64,000 bases of DNA from contig CP099426.1 in assembly GCA_024114885.1 (NCBI GenBank), forward strand, positions 62,001 to 126,000, read 5' to 3'. Below are positions 8,877 through 21,800 of the stretch, piece by piece. Under the pieces are notes generated by a model. The model was given only the letters and a program-made list of their open reading frames with translations. It searched no databases and was not told where the DNA came from. Both the position numbers and the translations under genes were made by a program. The stretch's first letter is position 1. Each line of letters starts with the position of its first letter. The stretch is from Septoria linicola (taxonomy: Eukaryota > Ascomycota > Dothideomycetes > Mycosphaerellales > Mycosphaerellaceae).

Positions 8877-10929
8877 GATGGCGAGGGCCGCGGGAGCAGG
8901 TGGCAAGAGTGAGGCGACGCTGGTGGTGGCTGCTGTCGTGCGACTTCACTTGCAGCTGCAGTAGACGAGTGAGCAGCAGCACGCGAAGTGTCGGGTGACA
9001 GCTCTCGCAATTCCACGTCAGTCGATCCAACAGTCGGTGGCCAAGGATTCGATCCGTTCTGGTTGGATAAATCACTATTGGCTGTCCTGTTGATATGACT
9101 CCTCTTCGACAGACGATGCGATGCGGGCACAGTGGGTGAAGTGAGGGAAGCACACCAGCACGCGGCGTGGTCCAGCCCGAAGCCGTCTCGGAGATCCCTC
9201 GGCCGTTGCTGATGCTGCTGCTGCTGCTGCTTCTTCCTCTGCTTCTCCTCCACCTCGTCAGATGCCTGCGACAATACCAGATGCGTGGTATATCGCATGC
9301 TGGGAAGAACTTCTGCATTGCATCTTCGAACGTGTGCTTCAGCGGCAGTCTACACATATCTACTACTACCAAGTCCATTGCGACTGCGACACAGTATTCA
9401 CAAATTGGCCATTGCGACACGCTCCGCCATGTATTTGGGCAACGGCGTACCACCGACCGTGATGGCTTGTGTCATCCACAGCTTCGGTGAATGTTGACAT
9501 CAACGGACCTGCTGGCCATCTTGCGAGAAAGGCTGCGCCAAAAGCACAACAAATTTGCCATCCTGTTCATACCACCACAAACGCCACGAGCCCTAGGCGG
9601 AGGTTGGCGTCTCGGAACCCTTCTGCCGTATAATCCACATGCTAGGCAGAATGTTCGGAGAATGCCTCTAGCGCACCAGGGCGCAGTATCTCTGCCATAC
9701 GATGCCAACTGTTTCATGAGTACAAAGTCCGTCTTGGACTTGTCCATCCTCCTTGGCCTTCCCTTTGCGGGAGTCTGGCGTGGCATCTTACAACTCGCAT
9801 CATCTCAAAAGTGGATCACGATGATGGTATCGATCATCTCCTGCGAGCCTGGGCAAAGGATCATGAAGTATGCTAGCCGTGCATGCGGCGCATAGCTCCA
9901 TGCCCGCCCGGGAAGGTATGATGACACCAATCATTTGTCCGGTAGCTGATGAGTATGTCCACTCTTTCACGCAGACGACTAAGCCTGCTGTCCTGGACTC
10001 CCTAGCAGGTCTGCATCTGGTGCTCCTCACGCATTCCATCTACATACAGCTCTGTCGAGCATATCAACTCGCAAGCGACAATTCGTATTTAGAATACAGT
10101 TCCACACTAGATGGTCGAGCAACAAGGCCTTTGACGTGGATGCGACAGCTACCATCCTGCGTCCGACTTGCATTGGCGCCCACAGAGCTCTCATCAGTGC
10201 GATCGCACAGTGTTCTCGCGTGTAGCATGGCGGTATCACACCCATGCGATACTGTTGTACCACATAACGCTTCTGAGCTTGAAGTAGCATGGCAAACCGC
10301 AGCTACAGCCCTTGCTCCTGAAGTTCCGGATGGATTCCCAGTGCGGCTACGATTGGCTTCTAACACCCTGTACAGATGCTGCTCTTCTACAGCTTCACAA
10401 GCGGAGACATGCCTGAGTATTTTCTAGTGTTGGGCATGCGTTAGACTGCCCTGTCCACTACCCCCGGTACCGAGTGTTGTGCTGGTCATTCGAAGATATA
10501 TGGTATGGCTCATGTCGACGATAATTCCCTGGCACCACACCAGTCACTTGTGGGGAAGCCCACGATTGACCAGTGATTTCAGCCGTCCGCGTGCCATTAT
10601 CTGGGCAAGCAAGTTCTGGACACGATACATGAACCCATGGCTACAAGCTGCAAGCCTGTGCAAAAGTCCTCGACATGTCTATGCGGCTATTGATGGACCC
10701 TCGGCCGGAGAGCAGACAAACAGAGCAAAGAGTAAAGAACGTTGCTGCACTGTATGTGCCTCGTCTCACCCGCGACACTGCAGTGAGCCTGCGTTGCACA
10801 GGCCGAATGTTGTCGTTCAAGGTATCACAAGACAGCAAAACCCGCTTGTTCGTACTCCCCGCTGAGACATTGTGTCCAGCCACCTGAGTTCTCCTTCCAG
10901 CATACATTTTCCTCGACCTAATCCTCTAT
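8877..10929. other. TAF10 upstream region and gene-poor sequence
   Basis: Contains a (GCT)n tract at about 9213-9231 in the probable TAF10 5' leader. Farther out are several open frames of 100-190 codons on both strands (for example 9870-10427 plus) with no recognisable motif, no clear splice signals and overlapping antisense frames. I do not support a gene here. Confidence 0.4.
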
Positions 10930-10951
10930 ATGCCTACTTCACATAGACGCT

Positions 10952-12162
10952 ACGCTTGGCGAAGACGAGACCATCACGGCTTCCAAGATGGACAAGATCA
11001 AGGCTGGCTCACAGATGAACATGCCAGATGAAAGATCTGCTGTGCAGAGTACTTCGAGACAAGGCATCGGTCCACCACCGCCTCGCTTAGGGTTCCCACT
11101 CAGCAACTCGACATGCCAGAAGATGAGACAATGGAAATGCTTCACAAGCATGTCGCTCGAATTGAGGTGTCGACCCTCGGAAGCACGAAGGCAGCTGGAC
11201 ATCTGCAAAAGGGAAGAGCCCGACTTCTCCTTTCCACAACTAGATCCTCCTCCAAGCGCTGACCCCACAAGCCTAGCTGAGTCATTACAAGATCAGCAGT
11301 CAGATCCATCAGAGCTCTCGACGACCACGCAAAGCCCGCCTAGAGTATGGCGTGTTGTGTGCCAGCTCCGGCGGCCAGAGCTCACTGAAGAGGAGAAAGC
11401 TGCAGAGGCAGTCGACAATGCTGCCATATCCCAGGCTCTAGCACAACATTTCGCCATGATGCGTTCGGACCCAGCAGTGGCAAGACGACGACTTGGTCGT
11501 CCTGTGGCAGCTTCATCAGCAGAGCAGTCTGTCCCGGGCGCTGCCAGGAATGTCTTTGCTGGGCAACATGGCAAGCTTGGACCTCTAGTGTCTTCTTCTG
11601 CAGAACCTGATGGCGGACTCGACAATTCTCTGTAGCCTTAGGATTGCCGAGATGTAACCACGCCGAGAGACAGGATATATCAGAGGAGCATAGAAGTGTG
11701 GTCAATGGGACATCTTCTCGAGGAAGGTGGCATGTGTCCGAAAAAGACCGAGAAGGAGAGACGCAAGCACAGAATTCCGGAGACGAAGCTTTGCCAAAAG
11801 AAATTGGCGTTCTTGAGCGGTCGAATGTCCATGACTCGAGGAAGGAATCACCGTCTCTGTCCGCACAACATATCCCTTATGCTCATGTTGAAGAACAACG
11901 GGTGAGCTAATTGACCGAGCTGATTACCAAGACTGAGACTCTCTATCAGCAGTTCGAGGACCGCACTGATCAGTTGTGTTACGCTTGCCTGTCGAGGTTG
12001 GAGCAGTATTTGCGGCGGACTGCAAGAACAGAGACAGTTGCTTGTGACTCGTCGCGCTTGCGGCTCATGGCGATGAATTATCGGAGTAAACTTCGTGGTG
12101 TCCGGAGAGCCGCTGGCTGTAGGTTCATTGAGCAGAGGGTGAGTGCTGGAGGGCAGGGTTGA
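10952..12162 (+). pseudogene. Degenerate hypothetical coding region
   Basis: Protein-like sequence occurs on the plus strand in changing frames. An open frame from about 10952 to 11635 has an acidic/Ser-rich stretch and a helical RRPELTEEEKAAEAVDNAA segment. An overlapping frame at about 11050-11260 reads QLDMPEDETMEMLHKHVARI. A third frame covers about 11640-12162, interrupted by one TAA at 11908-11910, and continues TELITKTETLYQQFEDRTDQ. No ATG fits the beginning. This looks like a decayed gene or an intron-rich gene I cannot resolve. No family is recognised. Confidence 0.3.
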
Positions 12163-15100
12163 CAATTTGAAAGTTCTTTCATGAGAAGTATCTGTGTTGT
12201 TGCCATGGCTTCGTACATTCGGTGTCGGAGATTCTTGATGCTTCGTTCGTACTCAAACCCCAAAGCTGCATCGTTTGGACGGACAGGCGAGTCAGTATAG
12301 TATCTTTGTAGCACGAGGAGCCAGTGAGTGGCCGATCGTTCCATTAAAGGACGGGCTCGACATCACTGTAATGTCTTTCATGCTTGCATCTGGCTCAGGT
12401 CCATCGGTCGATGCCACGACCTGACATGTCGCCGCAGGATGCTCATACCTGTACAATGATACCACACAATCAGCATGAGCAGTACCGACTCATCTCTACC
12501 ACGAAGTACTGATCCACTATCGTCAGCAAATGTAGCTCTTGCATGCCCCGTCGGCTGGCCAGTCCTCTTCGAGTATGTCGACTGAGATGCTTGATGGGAG
12601 GTTTTCAGGCAGTCATGTCGACATGATTGTGCCTCGAGATGGTAGACGATATCCCTTCAAGATGGTAGTTACATGTCTTTGAGAATGTAAAATTGCAGAC
12701 ACTCCCGTCTCAAGCTTGTCGTGAAAAAGGACGAGAGCCACGGTCAACGGCACTGCATCATGGTTATGATCGCCGACTGTCTTTCGTCGACGATCGCATT
12801 GATCGTCACAACAAGCATAAGTCGTGATCGCAAGTAGCAAATGAGATCTGATCGTCGCCCATGTTACACAACATTGGTACGGGCTTGTCGCCTAACGTCC
12901 CACTGCATCCCAGACTGCATCGGGATGGCTGACGCGCATCCTGTTGCTGCAGGTATTGTTTGGCGCTGGTACGCCTTGTTGAAAGGATTAATGCTTGAAC
13001 GATATCGTATGGTACAGTCCGCGTGGGGTGGTCCCTAGTTAACTAGTGCCGCAAGTGGATCATTGGTATTGACAGGGTCCCGAAGTTGTGGAGACATCCT
13101 TGTTCATTATGCAGGCGCGAAGAAAAGCGACAGTTGGCAATCGATGGCGCGAATACCATGGCGCTTATGGTAGCCTGCCGGCTTATAATTGCAGGTTTCG
13201 TGCTTGCCGCTTGTCCCTTGATCGTAGATAGAGAGGACGGAGCGTCATGTTGGCGGTAAACATGAAGCAAGGTTTCATGGGAGAAAGTCCACAGATCGTT
13301 GCCGATTCGATGCTTGGGGTCGGTCTTGAGGCAATATCTGACAAAAGCAGTAATCGTATCACGCCTCTAGCGATGCCTGTAGCACGATGAACGTAGTACC
13401 AGAAGCCAGTGACGGTCGATCGAATATGCATCTCAGCATTTCGCCGGAACGCTGATGACCCCGCGCATTGGCTACAGACCAGGATAGAACGCTCGACGGG
13501 TCTCATCCCTCTGGATAGAGACATGACCCTCAGATTGCATCCAGGATCAGTACATGCACCTCACTTATTGTTCGTGCAATGCCATACGTAGTCGAGTTGA
13601 GCTGGAATGGAAGTCCAGACTGGTCGCATATGCTCGACTTCGAAGCAAAGCGCTCATTCTGGACAGTTTTGATGCAGGCTCGGATGCCTGACGACTTGCA
13701 CATGAAGTCTAGTCAGCCTCATCTTAGATTCGATGCTATCATTCCGGCTTCCCTCGCGACTGCCAGGTTCTGAATGCCGGGCTTATTAGAGATTGTCGGC
13801 ATGTCTGAAGCGGGTCCCCATCCTGAGCTGCTGGTTGCATGCGAACAGGTTCAGATCAAGAGGTCAGTGGCCTAGCAAACATGACCTTGCTTCTGAAGTC
13901 TGATCAAATGAAAGGTGCTTAGCAGCAGCACATCTGTCGTTCTGCAGCAAGGATTGGAACCGTTAGTTCACATGTTCGTCCAGGTAAAGTGCACACTGTC
14001 CAACGAAAATAGCTGAAGCGACCAATCGAATAATTATCTCTGGGTTACAGTGAGGATCACGCTCGTGTTGGTTCTTGAACCTTTCGCCAGATCTCAGCCG
14101 TGAGCCTTTATAGTCTAGGCGGTGACTACAGTTCTGTCCGACTGAAAGCTTCTGTGAGAGCCCTGTAGTTTGCATCAGCATGTGAATGTACTGGCATCCA
14201 AAGCAGCATGTTGCAATAATGCATGGCCGAAACAGAAATAACCAGCGCGCTGGAAATGTTCGGCCCACCGTTGTGATTCCTGGGACAAGGGGAAGTGTTC
14301 CTGAGCAAAGATTAGAAATCTCGCGAGGCCTAGAGTGTCACACAGCCCTGTAACTGCATCAGTAGTTCTCCTCCAGGCGCCACGCCTCGCAGTTGAACGA
14401 GTCGAGGCGGAGAAGGGTGAGGCGGGATGGTAGCAGAGGTTGAGGCGATGGCTGATCCTTCCCAGTTTCTCTGGACGACAGATGGCTGTCACCGAGGCTA
14501 GCCTAACGGCTTGATGTGCGTCCTGCCTCTGCTCGAGAGACATCTGACAGTGCTCGTGAGGACGGAGCTCGGCAGTCATTGAGCAGGCATTGAAGCGATG
14601 GAACTCGGGATGCTCTTTGTGCGACATTTCAGGCGATGTCTCCGTGCGTGGTGAGGGTGTTGATAGGACGAGGGGATGAGGCACAAGAACAACTTCCTTG
14701 TCGCGTGGCTTGGGAAGGAGCCGCCCGCGCGGCGGGAAAGCGCCAAGAGCACGGGCATCTCACGCATTGCAGAGACGATCCTCCGATGTCCTTTTCTGTT
14801 ATCTGCAGCCATTGGCAGCGTCGCACGAAGGCGTGTACAGGCGTCCCTCACTTGATGCCATTTGCAACAGACAGCCTCTTATCCGGTGCAGACTCCAGGG
14901 CGCCGTTGGTGGAGTCGGTAGCAGAATAAGCACCAGGAGAGCCTCCCTGTTCTCGCGCTAGCAGGTGAAGGTGGTAGCACATGTAAGGACGAGGCACAAC
15001 GCTGCTGGGGGTAACGCATGCACGCACATGTCGCCTGCATCGAGTAGACGCACTGCACTGAAAAAGTGTCATCTGGCGTCTCTGCCACTGCAAGACAGTT

Positions 15101-15356
15101 GTAGCATTTCACTTCCGCTGGCTGGCTGGCTGGAAAGAGAGCAGACATTTGTTGCTTAACCAGCACAGCCAGCACCTCGACCCAACAACAGCAGCATCTC
15201 GGCTGCTGTCTTCTTCACGCTACCCAGCCGCATGTTCCCACCCGTCTACACCAGCACCAGCATGATACGGGGGCGCTAGTACCTGAAAGGATCTCACAGC
15301 TCTCAGACAGCTCGGCCTGCGAAGCGAAGCGCTCTCCCGCCGGGCCTGAGTCCATC
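12163..15356. other. Gene-poor region upstream of TSC1
   Basis: About 3.2 kb of short frames on both strands, the longest being 14175-14684 on the minus strand, without recognisable domains. A short CTGG repeat occurs at about 15117-15132 near the probable TSC1 5' leader. The last part must contain the TSC1 promoter, but I see no distinct TATA or activator motif. Confidence 0.4.
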
Positions 15357-18300
15357 ATGAGCGCCCATCATCCAAGGTAAGTGCCTATCGCTCTTTCTTC
15401 ATGGCTCAACAGCGGGTGTCGCTCTAGTCAGACATCGAGTCATCGTCATGGCTCTTCGACCTCCACGCGCGACCTCGAGGGCCTCGAGTCCGCTGGCTAA
15501 CGATCGTTTCAACATCAGGAACCTGCGCGATGTCACCAAGTCGCTGCAGATCCACTTCACAGGGTCCAAGATACCACCAACTCTGCCCACTGAGAGCCGA
15601 CGAATGCTGCAGTGCTTTATCGACGAACATGATGGCGAAATCGAGCTGGACGAGGCTGCTCGAGCGAACCAAGAGCTGAGGTCCTTCTGGGACAGGCACA
15701 TTGCGGGCAGTACATCACGGCTGGGAGCTTTTGTGGGAGTTTTGAGGGAGCTTCGCCCTGCTCTGGTCGACGAAGATGATATTCTCGAGTGGTATCAGGT
15801 CGCAGCACGGCCTGTCATCAACGCCACGGGCTATAAGAAGGCTGCTGTCGAAGATGCACAGGAGTTCATTGCCAGTATCATGATCTATGATCAAGACGAA
15901 CCTAATGCGAGCCAGCGAGAACGAACATCGAGCCGGATATGCAGCGACTTGCTCAACATCTATCTCTCCCGGACACGCGGTCTGAAGGAGGAGGACCAGT
16001 TCATCGCGCCAGAGGTGGCACAAATCGCCCAGCAGGTCGAGACTATCCTTGTGAACTTTGGTAAGAAACATCCGCGACGACTTTTCCACGGCCTCGACGA
16101 TCTGGTGTCAAAAGCAGACACACGGTTGCAAGGATTGACCCTGCTGAGTGCCTTCCTTCGACACCAAGCACCACATCTATACCAAGTATTGCATACGCCA
16201 CTTCTGGACAACTTGCTGAAGTGCTTGATGAACGACACATCCACAACGGTGCTTTCGGTGGCATTGACATCGCTGATCATGCTGTTGCCTCACGTTCCTG
16301 GATCTCTCGGTGACCGGCTGCCGAGACTCTTCCTGATCTATAGTCGTCTGCTCTGCTGGGAGCGCTTCTCCGCATTGAGCGACGATGCTCAAAGAAGTCT
16401 CGTCACCGACGATCGCATCTCGTCAAGTCCATACGACCACGGAGACGTTGGTCTTGACGCTAATTGGGAGAAGTGCAGGCCGCGAGACGACATGATTGAA
16501 GCTGCAACGCCCGAGCTGAAGACCTACTTCACCTACCTCTACGGCTTGTATCCGCTCAATTTCATTAACTACATTCGCAAACCGCGAAAGTACCTGAAGA
16601 ACATTGACTTCCCGGGTGCTGATGAGTTCGATCTCGATCAGACTGTGATACGAGGCAGGAGCGACCAATTTCGGCAGGCGCACCTGCTGCACCCCAACTT
16701 TTACAGCCTCACCATCGAAGAAGAGCTCATCGACCCGAAATGGCCCAAAATGGAGGCAGCAGATGTAGTCGCCGACTGTCATGCACTTGCGATGGACAAT
16801 CACCGACCCTCTCTCATCAGCCCAGGTCCACCGCCTACAGGGAAACTTCCTGCGCTTCCTCCTCTCCCGCCTATCCCTCATCGCAACAACGGATCCATTT
16901 CACCCGCCATCAGTCACAACAGTCTGCGCTCAGGGCATAGCTGGCGAGACACACAGTCTACTGCTGTCGATGCCGAAAGCCCAATCCTTGGCCCGACAGA
17001 TGGCAGCGAGCATCTCAGACCTAGAAGCAAAGGAGCGGATCATGCACGAATGTCGCCTATGTCAATTGCTGATGAGTTTCCGCTTCCTTCGACTGGATTG
17101 TCGGGCTCTCAGCTGGGCGAGGAGAAGCAAGAATTGCCACAGACCAACCTAGCCTACTTGCAGCAAGAGTTGGTACTCGTGCGGAACAATCTGAACTTTG
17201 AGCGGTGGCATAAAGCGCAGTATTCCCAGCACATCGGGCAGCTCACACGCAAAAACGTCAAGGATGCTACAGTAGAAGCAGAACACCTCAATCTCCTCAA
17301 CGCCAATCGTGCTCTCAAGCAACAACTTGAGCAAGTGCGCAGTGCACGCGAAGCTACAATCAGAGACTCTACCCTCACTCGCAAACAAGCTAACAACCTG
17401 GAGGCGAACATGACGGAGCGTTTCAACAAGCTCAAGAAGGAGCAAGAGACGTGGGCTGCTGATGCGGAAGAGCTCCGCAAACTCAGAGTCGAGATGAAGA
17501 CGTATCGTGATCTGCTTAGTGGCTCAGAGGCACGAGAGCTCAAGACCTCGCAGGACCTCGAAATGGCAAAGCGTGAGTTGGAGCAAGTCAAGCAATTGGA
17601 GGCCGAGCTGAGTGAGACACGCCGCAAAGTTCGACAACTGGAGTATCGGGAGTGGGACTTTGAACATGCGAAGCGTGAGCAAGAAATGCTCACAAGCGAG
17701 AAGGAGACTCTTCAGATGCGAGTACGACGACAGGAGCAAGAGCTGGACCGGACGAAACGCATGTACACCGATCGCATTGCCGAGCTTGAGGCCTCTATGG
17801 GATCACGAGGCAGCTTCGAGCGGTCACCGACCTCGCTGGCCATGGCACCAGAAACTTCGACTGCCCATGCTGCCACGTTACGCGAGCTCGACGATACCAA
17901 GTCCAAGCTTGTGCAGTTGAAAAAAGCGCACTCTAAGCTTCTCGAGCGCTTCACGGACATGGAGCTCGAGTACCACTCTGTCAAGAGCCAGCTGGCACGC
18001 GTCCAAGACGACAGCGAGGATGACTATGGTGAGCCAGCGCGCACCGCTAGCATCGGCGCAGCTAGCGGTAGAGCGTCAACTATCATGTCTGGTGGTCTGC
18101 CTGGACGACCTGGCGTGATCGGCAGCTTCTATGATGTCGCCAGCGAGTACGGAGCACCTTCCGATACTGACTTGACGAGCATCAGCAGAAGTGATCCCAC
18201 ACCCAGACACGACCGAGGCCTACCTGTATCGCCAATCACACCTCCACATAGCGAAGTCGCTGTCGATCGAACCGCGGGCCTAACATGGAAGCCATCCGTC

Positions 18301-18628
18301 GCCCGAACGCAACGAAGCGAACGAAGCGACAATTCCCTCGTGTACAACAAGACCGCCCCTTTAGGCGCAGATGAACGAAGCGTCGCCAGCGGAGGCAGTG
18401 ATAGCAAGAAAACAAAGATCGACCCAAAGAGTGAGGTCAGAGTCTATGGGCGTGGTGAGTCGAACAGCAGCACGACGTGGAGTACTGGATCACAGAACAG
18501 TATACTAACAGCATTTAGGTGGAGCACAGAACATCAAGCTTAAGACGAAAGAGGAACAGCAGAGGAAGGCTGAGAAGAAGAGTGGATTTGGGAGTCGGCT
18601 TGGCAAAGGGCTGGGTTTGGGAGGCTGA
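15357..18628 (+). CDS. TSC1: Hamartin (TSC1) homolog
   Basis: Three exons: 15357-15376, 15432-18454 and 18519-18628, giving 1050 residues. The 20-base first exon (MSAHHPR) joins in frame across a 55-base GTAAGT..GTCAG intron; the alternative is to start at the ATG at 15448. The last intron (18455-18518) has GTGAGT, a TACTAAC branch site and TTTAG, and adds a basic tail ending in a Gly/Leu-rich stretch. The N-terminal half (about 30-450) is the helical hamartin core, with segments such as LLSAFLRHQAPHLYQVL. A Pro/Ser-rich linker follows. About 570-870 is a long heptad-rich coiled coil. Known role in animals and fission yeast: with tuberin (TSC2) it forms the Rheb GTPase-activating complex that restrains TORC1. 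TSC2 is not in this window. Confidence 0.85.
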
Positions 18629-19378
18629 GATGACTGTGTACTGACTGACCATGAGCGCAATGTGGGCTTATACATGACATCACATTCGCGATTGTGGGAT
18701 CGGCAAAATTGCTAGCGAGGCGTTCGGCGGACGGATGCATGACGGCTGGATGGAATGGCTGAGTGTTTCATACCCCACGAGATACGGCCTTGTAGATGGA
18801 ATGAGTGGAGGCACGTACGTACGTCTGCGCTGTGGAAGTACTAAGCACAAGCTCTTTCAACACTGCGTGCCTGATCTTTCCGTGCATATTTAATGCTTGC
18901 TTCGTGCTCCTTTTGGCTTTGCACTCTAAAAGTCCTTGCCCTGCTCTCGCGGCCAGTCAAGATCAGAACATCCGGACTGCTCACAGCTCGTTGCGATGTA
19001 TCTTCGCCATCTCTCGACCTTGTCTGCCTTGGCGACGATTTTACCACACAATGATCCTACCATGGGCTTTGTCAGGCATACAACGTACATCTGAATCCCC
19101 CCTTGTGTCTGAGTCTCTAGCTGTGTCATCTCCGTCGGGCCCTGCGCAGAAGCTGACCCGATCCGTGTGCTACTTTCGTGTCTCAAGTACCTGATCGACG
19201 GAGGAGTTGTTCTCGCGGCTTTTCCGTGTCGTCATGTGCTTGCTCAAGTCTGTTCGCTGTACGTGCGCTGCTCTGAAGAAGCGCAAGATCTTCTTTGCGA
19301 GTTTCGCAATCAGTCGTGGGATCCCCTCAAAATCTCGTCATCGCCACCACAGCCAGTCTCTAATGTACTTTGGTGTGT

Positions 19379-19942
19379 TCATGATTGCTCACATCGCCGA
19401 GGCGGTGTTTGTGTTTCTCTGTGAAGCTCTCCGTCACCCCCACGAGAACTGTCTGTCTCGAGCTGCAAGTTGTCTCTCCCTACTTGCTTCCGATCTGGCA
19501 TCAGCTTGAGGTCCTGGGTCTCTGTCAAAACATTCGTCCCAACGCAAGGTAAAACAGCACAGTTGTCATCTTCACTCGCTCTCGTTTCCACAAGAGCGCT
19601 TTCTCTCCAAGGGTGCCGACAAGTTGGTGTGACCCTGATCCTTTGCACTTCCGAGACAGCGCTTTGCGGTAGACTGCTGCCAGACCGGCATCGCTTTTTG
19701 ATGACTGTTTCTCTGTTGCGCCAGATCTGAATGGAGTCGTCATTCGCGCTGGCCGTCGTGGAGTGGTGGTCGGGCCGGAGAAGCTCATCGCCGTTGTATC
19801 GTCTGCCTGTCGCTGCGGATCCACGCTGTTTTGCCATCGTTTGAGGTCGCTTAGTGATGATTCACGTCTGTTGCAGGCGCTGTCGATGGTCGTTGCGAGA
19901 TCGATAATCGGAAGATATCGCGATTGTCTTCAAGCTGGACTT
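19379..19942 (-). other. Possible hypothetical coding region
   Basis: A minus-strand frame open from a TGA near 19938 to 19525 reads protein-like: LPIIDLATTIDSACNRRESS, SLSDLKRWQNSVD, then a basic VYRKALSRK segment and GTLGEKALLWKRERV. A second frame (to 19379) continues with polar sequence and could be joined by an intron starting GTGAAG at the ERV codons. There is no ATG at the beginning of the open frame, so a start exon is missing. The family is unknown. Weak support only. Confidence 0.2.
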
Positions 19943-20550
19943 GACCTTGTGCTGCGTTCAACAAGATCGCCGCTGGTGTCATAACAGCAGCCAGACGAGG
20001 TCGTCTGTCGTTGTGTACTGAAAGCTATTCAACCCTTTCCAATGTCTGTCTCTGTGTGGGATGTCTCGCTCACGCCGGCGCATCAGAGCGCGTCTCGGGC
20101 GTCCTTCGAGAACTCGATGTGTCTTCTTGGATCGTAGAAGCTCGTGCTGTATTTTGGTTCTGCTGGCGATGAAACGTGTTGCTGGCTGTCAGTCATCTGT
20201 CGCGCCCAAGCAAAAGGAGAAGCTGTCGCCTGTCCTAAGCTTCGCCGTGGTGAAGAGGCGGGTGTAAGAAGAGACTGTGCATCGTCTGCTACAAAATAGA
20301 ATCTGTGCCTGCGACCTACCGAGTGTTCCGTGGAGGAGGCAGTGCTGTATCGCGCCTTGCTGTCGGTGATAGAACAATGGACTATTGCGAGGTCTTCTCA
20401 TTCTTACAGAAAAATGGCAAAAAAAAGAGAAGATCTAAGATCTTTGTTTATAGTCAGGAGACTTTGTCGATTTACACCGCAGTGTCTTATACCTTATGCC
20501 ATTGCCGCGCCACATGAAGACAGTAAGAAAGGTTTTATACATACCCATAT

Positions 20551-20627
20551 CCAGTCCAGTTCCAGGCTCCAGGCTCCAGGTCCAGTGTTGTCGAATACCA
20601 AGCCATTGCCATTGCCATTGCCATACT
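20551..20627. repeat. Short tandem repeats (CCAGGCT and CCATTG units)
   Basis: CCAG/CAGGCT-type units at about 20551-20586 are followed by four CCATTG-type hexamer units at about 20602-20625. Both are simple tandem repeats in gene-free DNA. Confidence 0.7.
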
Positions 20628-21493
20628 TACCTTATGCCAACCTGCCGGATTAGTGAGAAATCGAGTGTTGTACATACCACTACACCACCCTTGCTGCGAG
20701 CTTTGCTGCGCTTCTGATTTGGTGAAAGACACATGTTTAAACACTATTAAATAGCTTCACTTGATCTGCGACCTGCAGGTGCCATCTACATCGAGTCACA
20801 GTTCACTTGCCATGAGATGCTTTGAGAACGCAACATGCAAGCTACACACGGGAGGTCCGAGAGGTCCAGAGAGGTTGCGACAGGGCGATGGAGTGCAATG
20901 GTGCTCACACAAAGAGGTCCTTTAGCATGCAACATCTTTGAGCCAGGGGAGTCTTTGTTCTCAAGCAGCTCAACACCTCGCCCGATGGCATGTTGCCGAC
21001 AAGGTTGCATGGTGCTCGAGGAGCAGCAGGGAGTGCAGTGAAGGAGTGTCTGCGATCATCCACCGTCGCACTGTGCACCAGGACCAGTATTGTCTCCGTC
21101 CACTGGCGGCCAGACATGGCAATCTGGGCCGCCAACGTAGTACATCCATAGACTAGCAGGCGAGCTATGAGCTACCACATGTAGATTGCAAGGTCGTCAC
21201 AATGTCCGTAGATGTTTGCAATGCTCCATCCAGCGGAGAGCGTTTGCTCAGCACGACTCTCCCCTCAGGAGGGAGGCACCGTCCACTGCGCTCAGCTGCT
21301 TCGTCTCCTGCTGAATTGAGCGAAGTTCTACCGCAGGGAGTGTGGCAGAAGACATTAAAGCACGCGATACCAGCTCGTGAGTGCATGCAGATAGTCGTGC
21401 GCCCAGACTCGTTTGATGTGGCCGCATGGGTCATCAAATTGATGGCACCGATTAGGGGCAGATTTGACGAGGCATTCTCGCGTGGTGAATACA

Positions 21494-21800
21494 GCTGAGC
21501 TCCAACGACGCCGTGAGAGCAAAAGTGTTCGAATGCTCCTCCGCCCTGAGATAACTCCAACACACCGCGTCGCAAACACATGAAAAGTCATGCGGAGCAT
21601 TGGACCGGCATAGAGATGAAGCTCATGAGGTTTCAAACAGTGAGCGGTCGTTGTGCGTGATGCAGTAGTGTGATCGAGCAAACACAGCTGAGCGGCGCCA
21701 AGCGGAGCTTCAACTCCTCCGCGGCAGCGAAAGTGTTCGAATGCAGGCTAACCTCGCCGTCACACTCACAACACACGTTGCAAACACACCAGACTAGGCG
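21494..21800. repeat. Diverged direct repeat pair
   Basis: Two segments about 190 bases apart share ACAGCTGAGC, then AAAGTGTTCGAATGC, then AACACAC followed by GCAAACACA, in the same order. The intervals differ in length. This is probably an old duplication or two fragments of one dispersed repeat. Confidence 0.4.

Noticed and set aside
8434..9453. Several frames of 170-240 codons over and beside TAF10
   Set aside because: Created by the Ala/Gln/Pro-rich codon composition of TAF10 and its leader; no independent motifs.
9870..10427. 185-codon plus-strand frame
   Set aside because: No domain, no signal peptide and no splice partners, with an equally open antisense frame. Could be chance.
14175..14684. 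169-codon minus-strand frame
   Set aside because: No recognisable motif or homolog-like pattern; a short resemblance (GYFCFG) to a frame at 22634-23125 is too short to mean anything.
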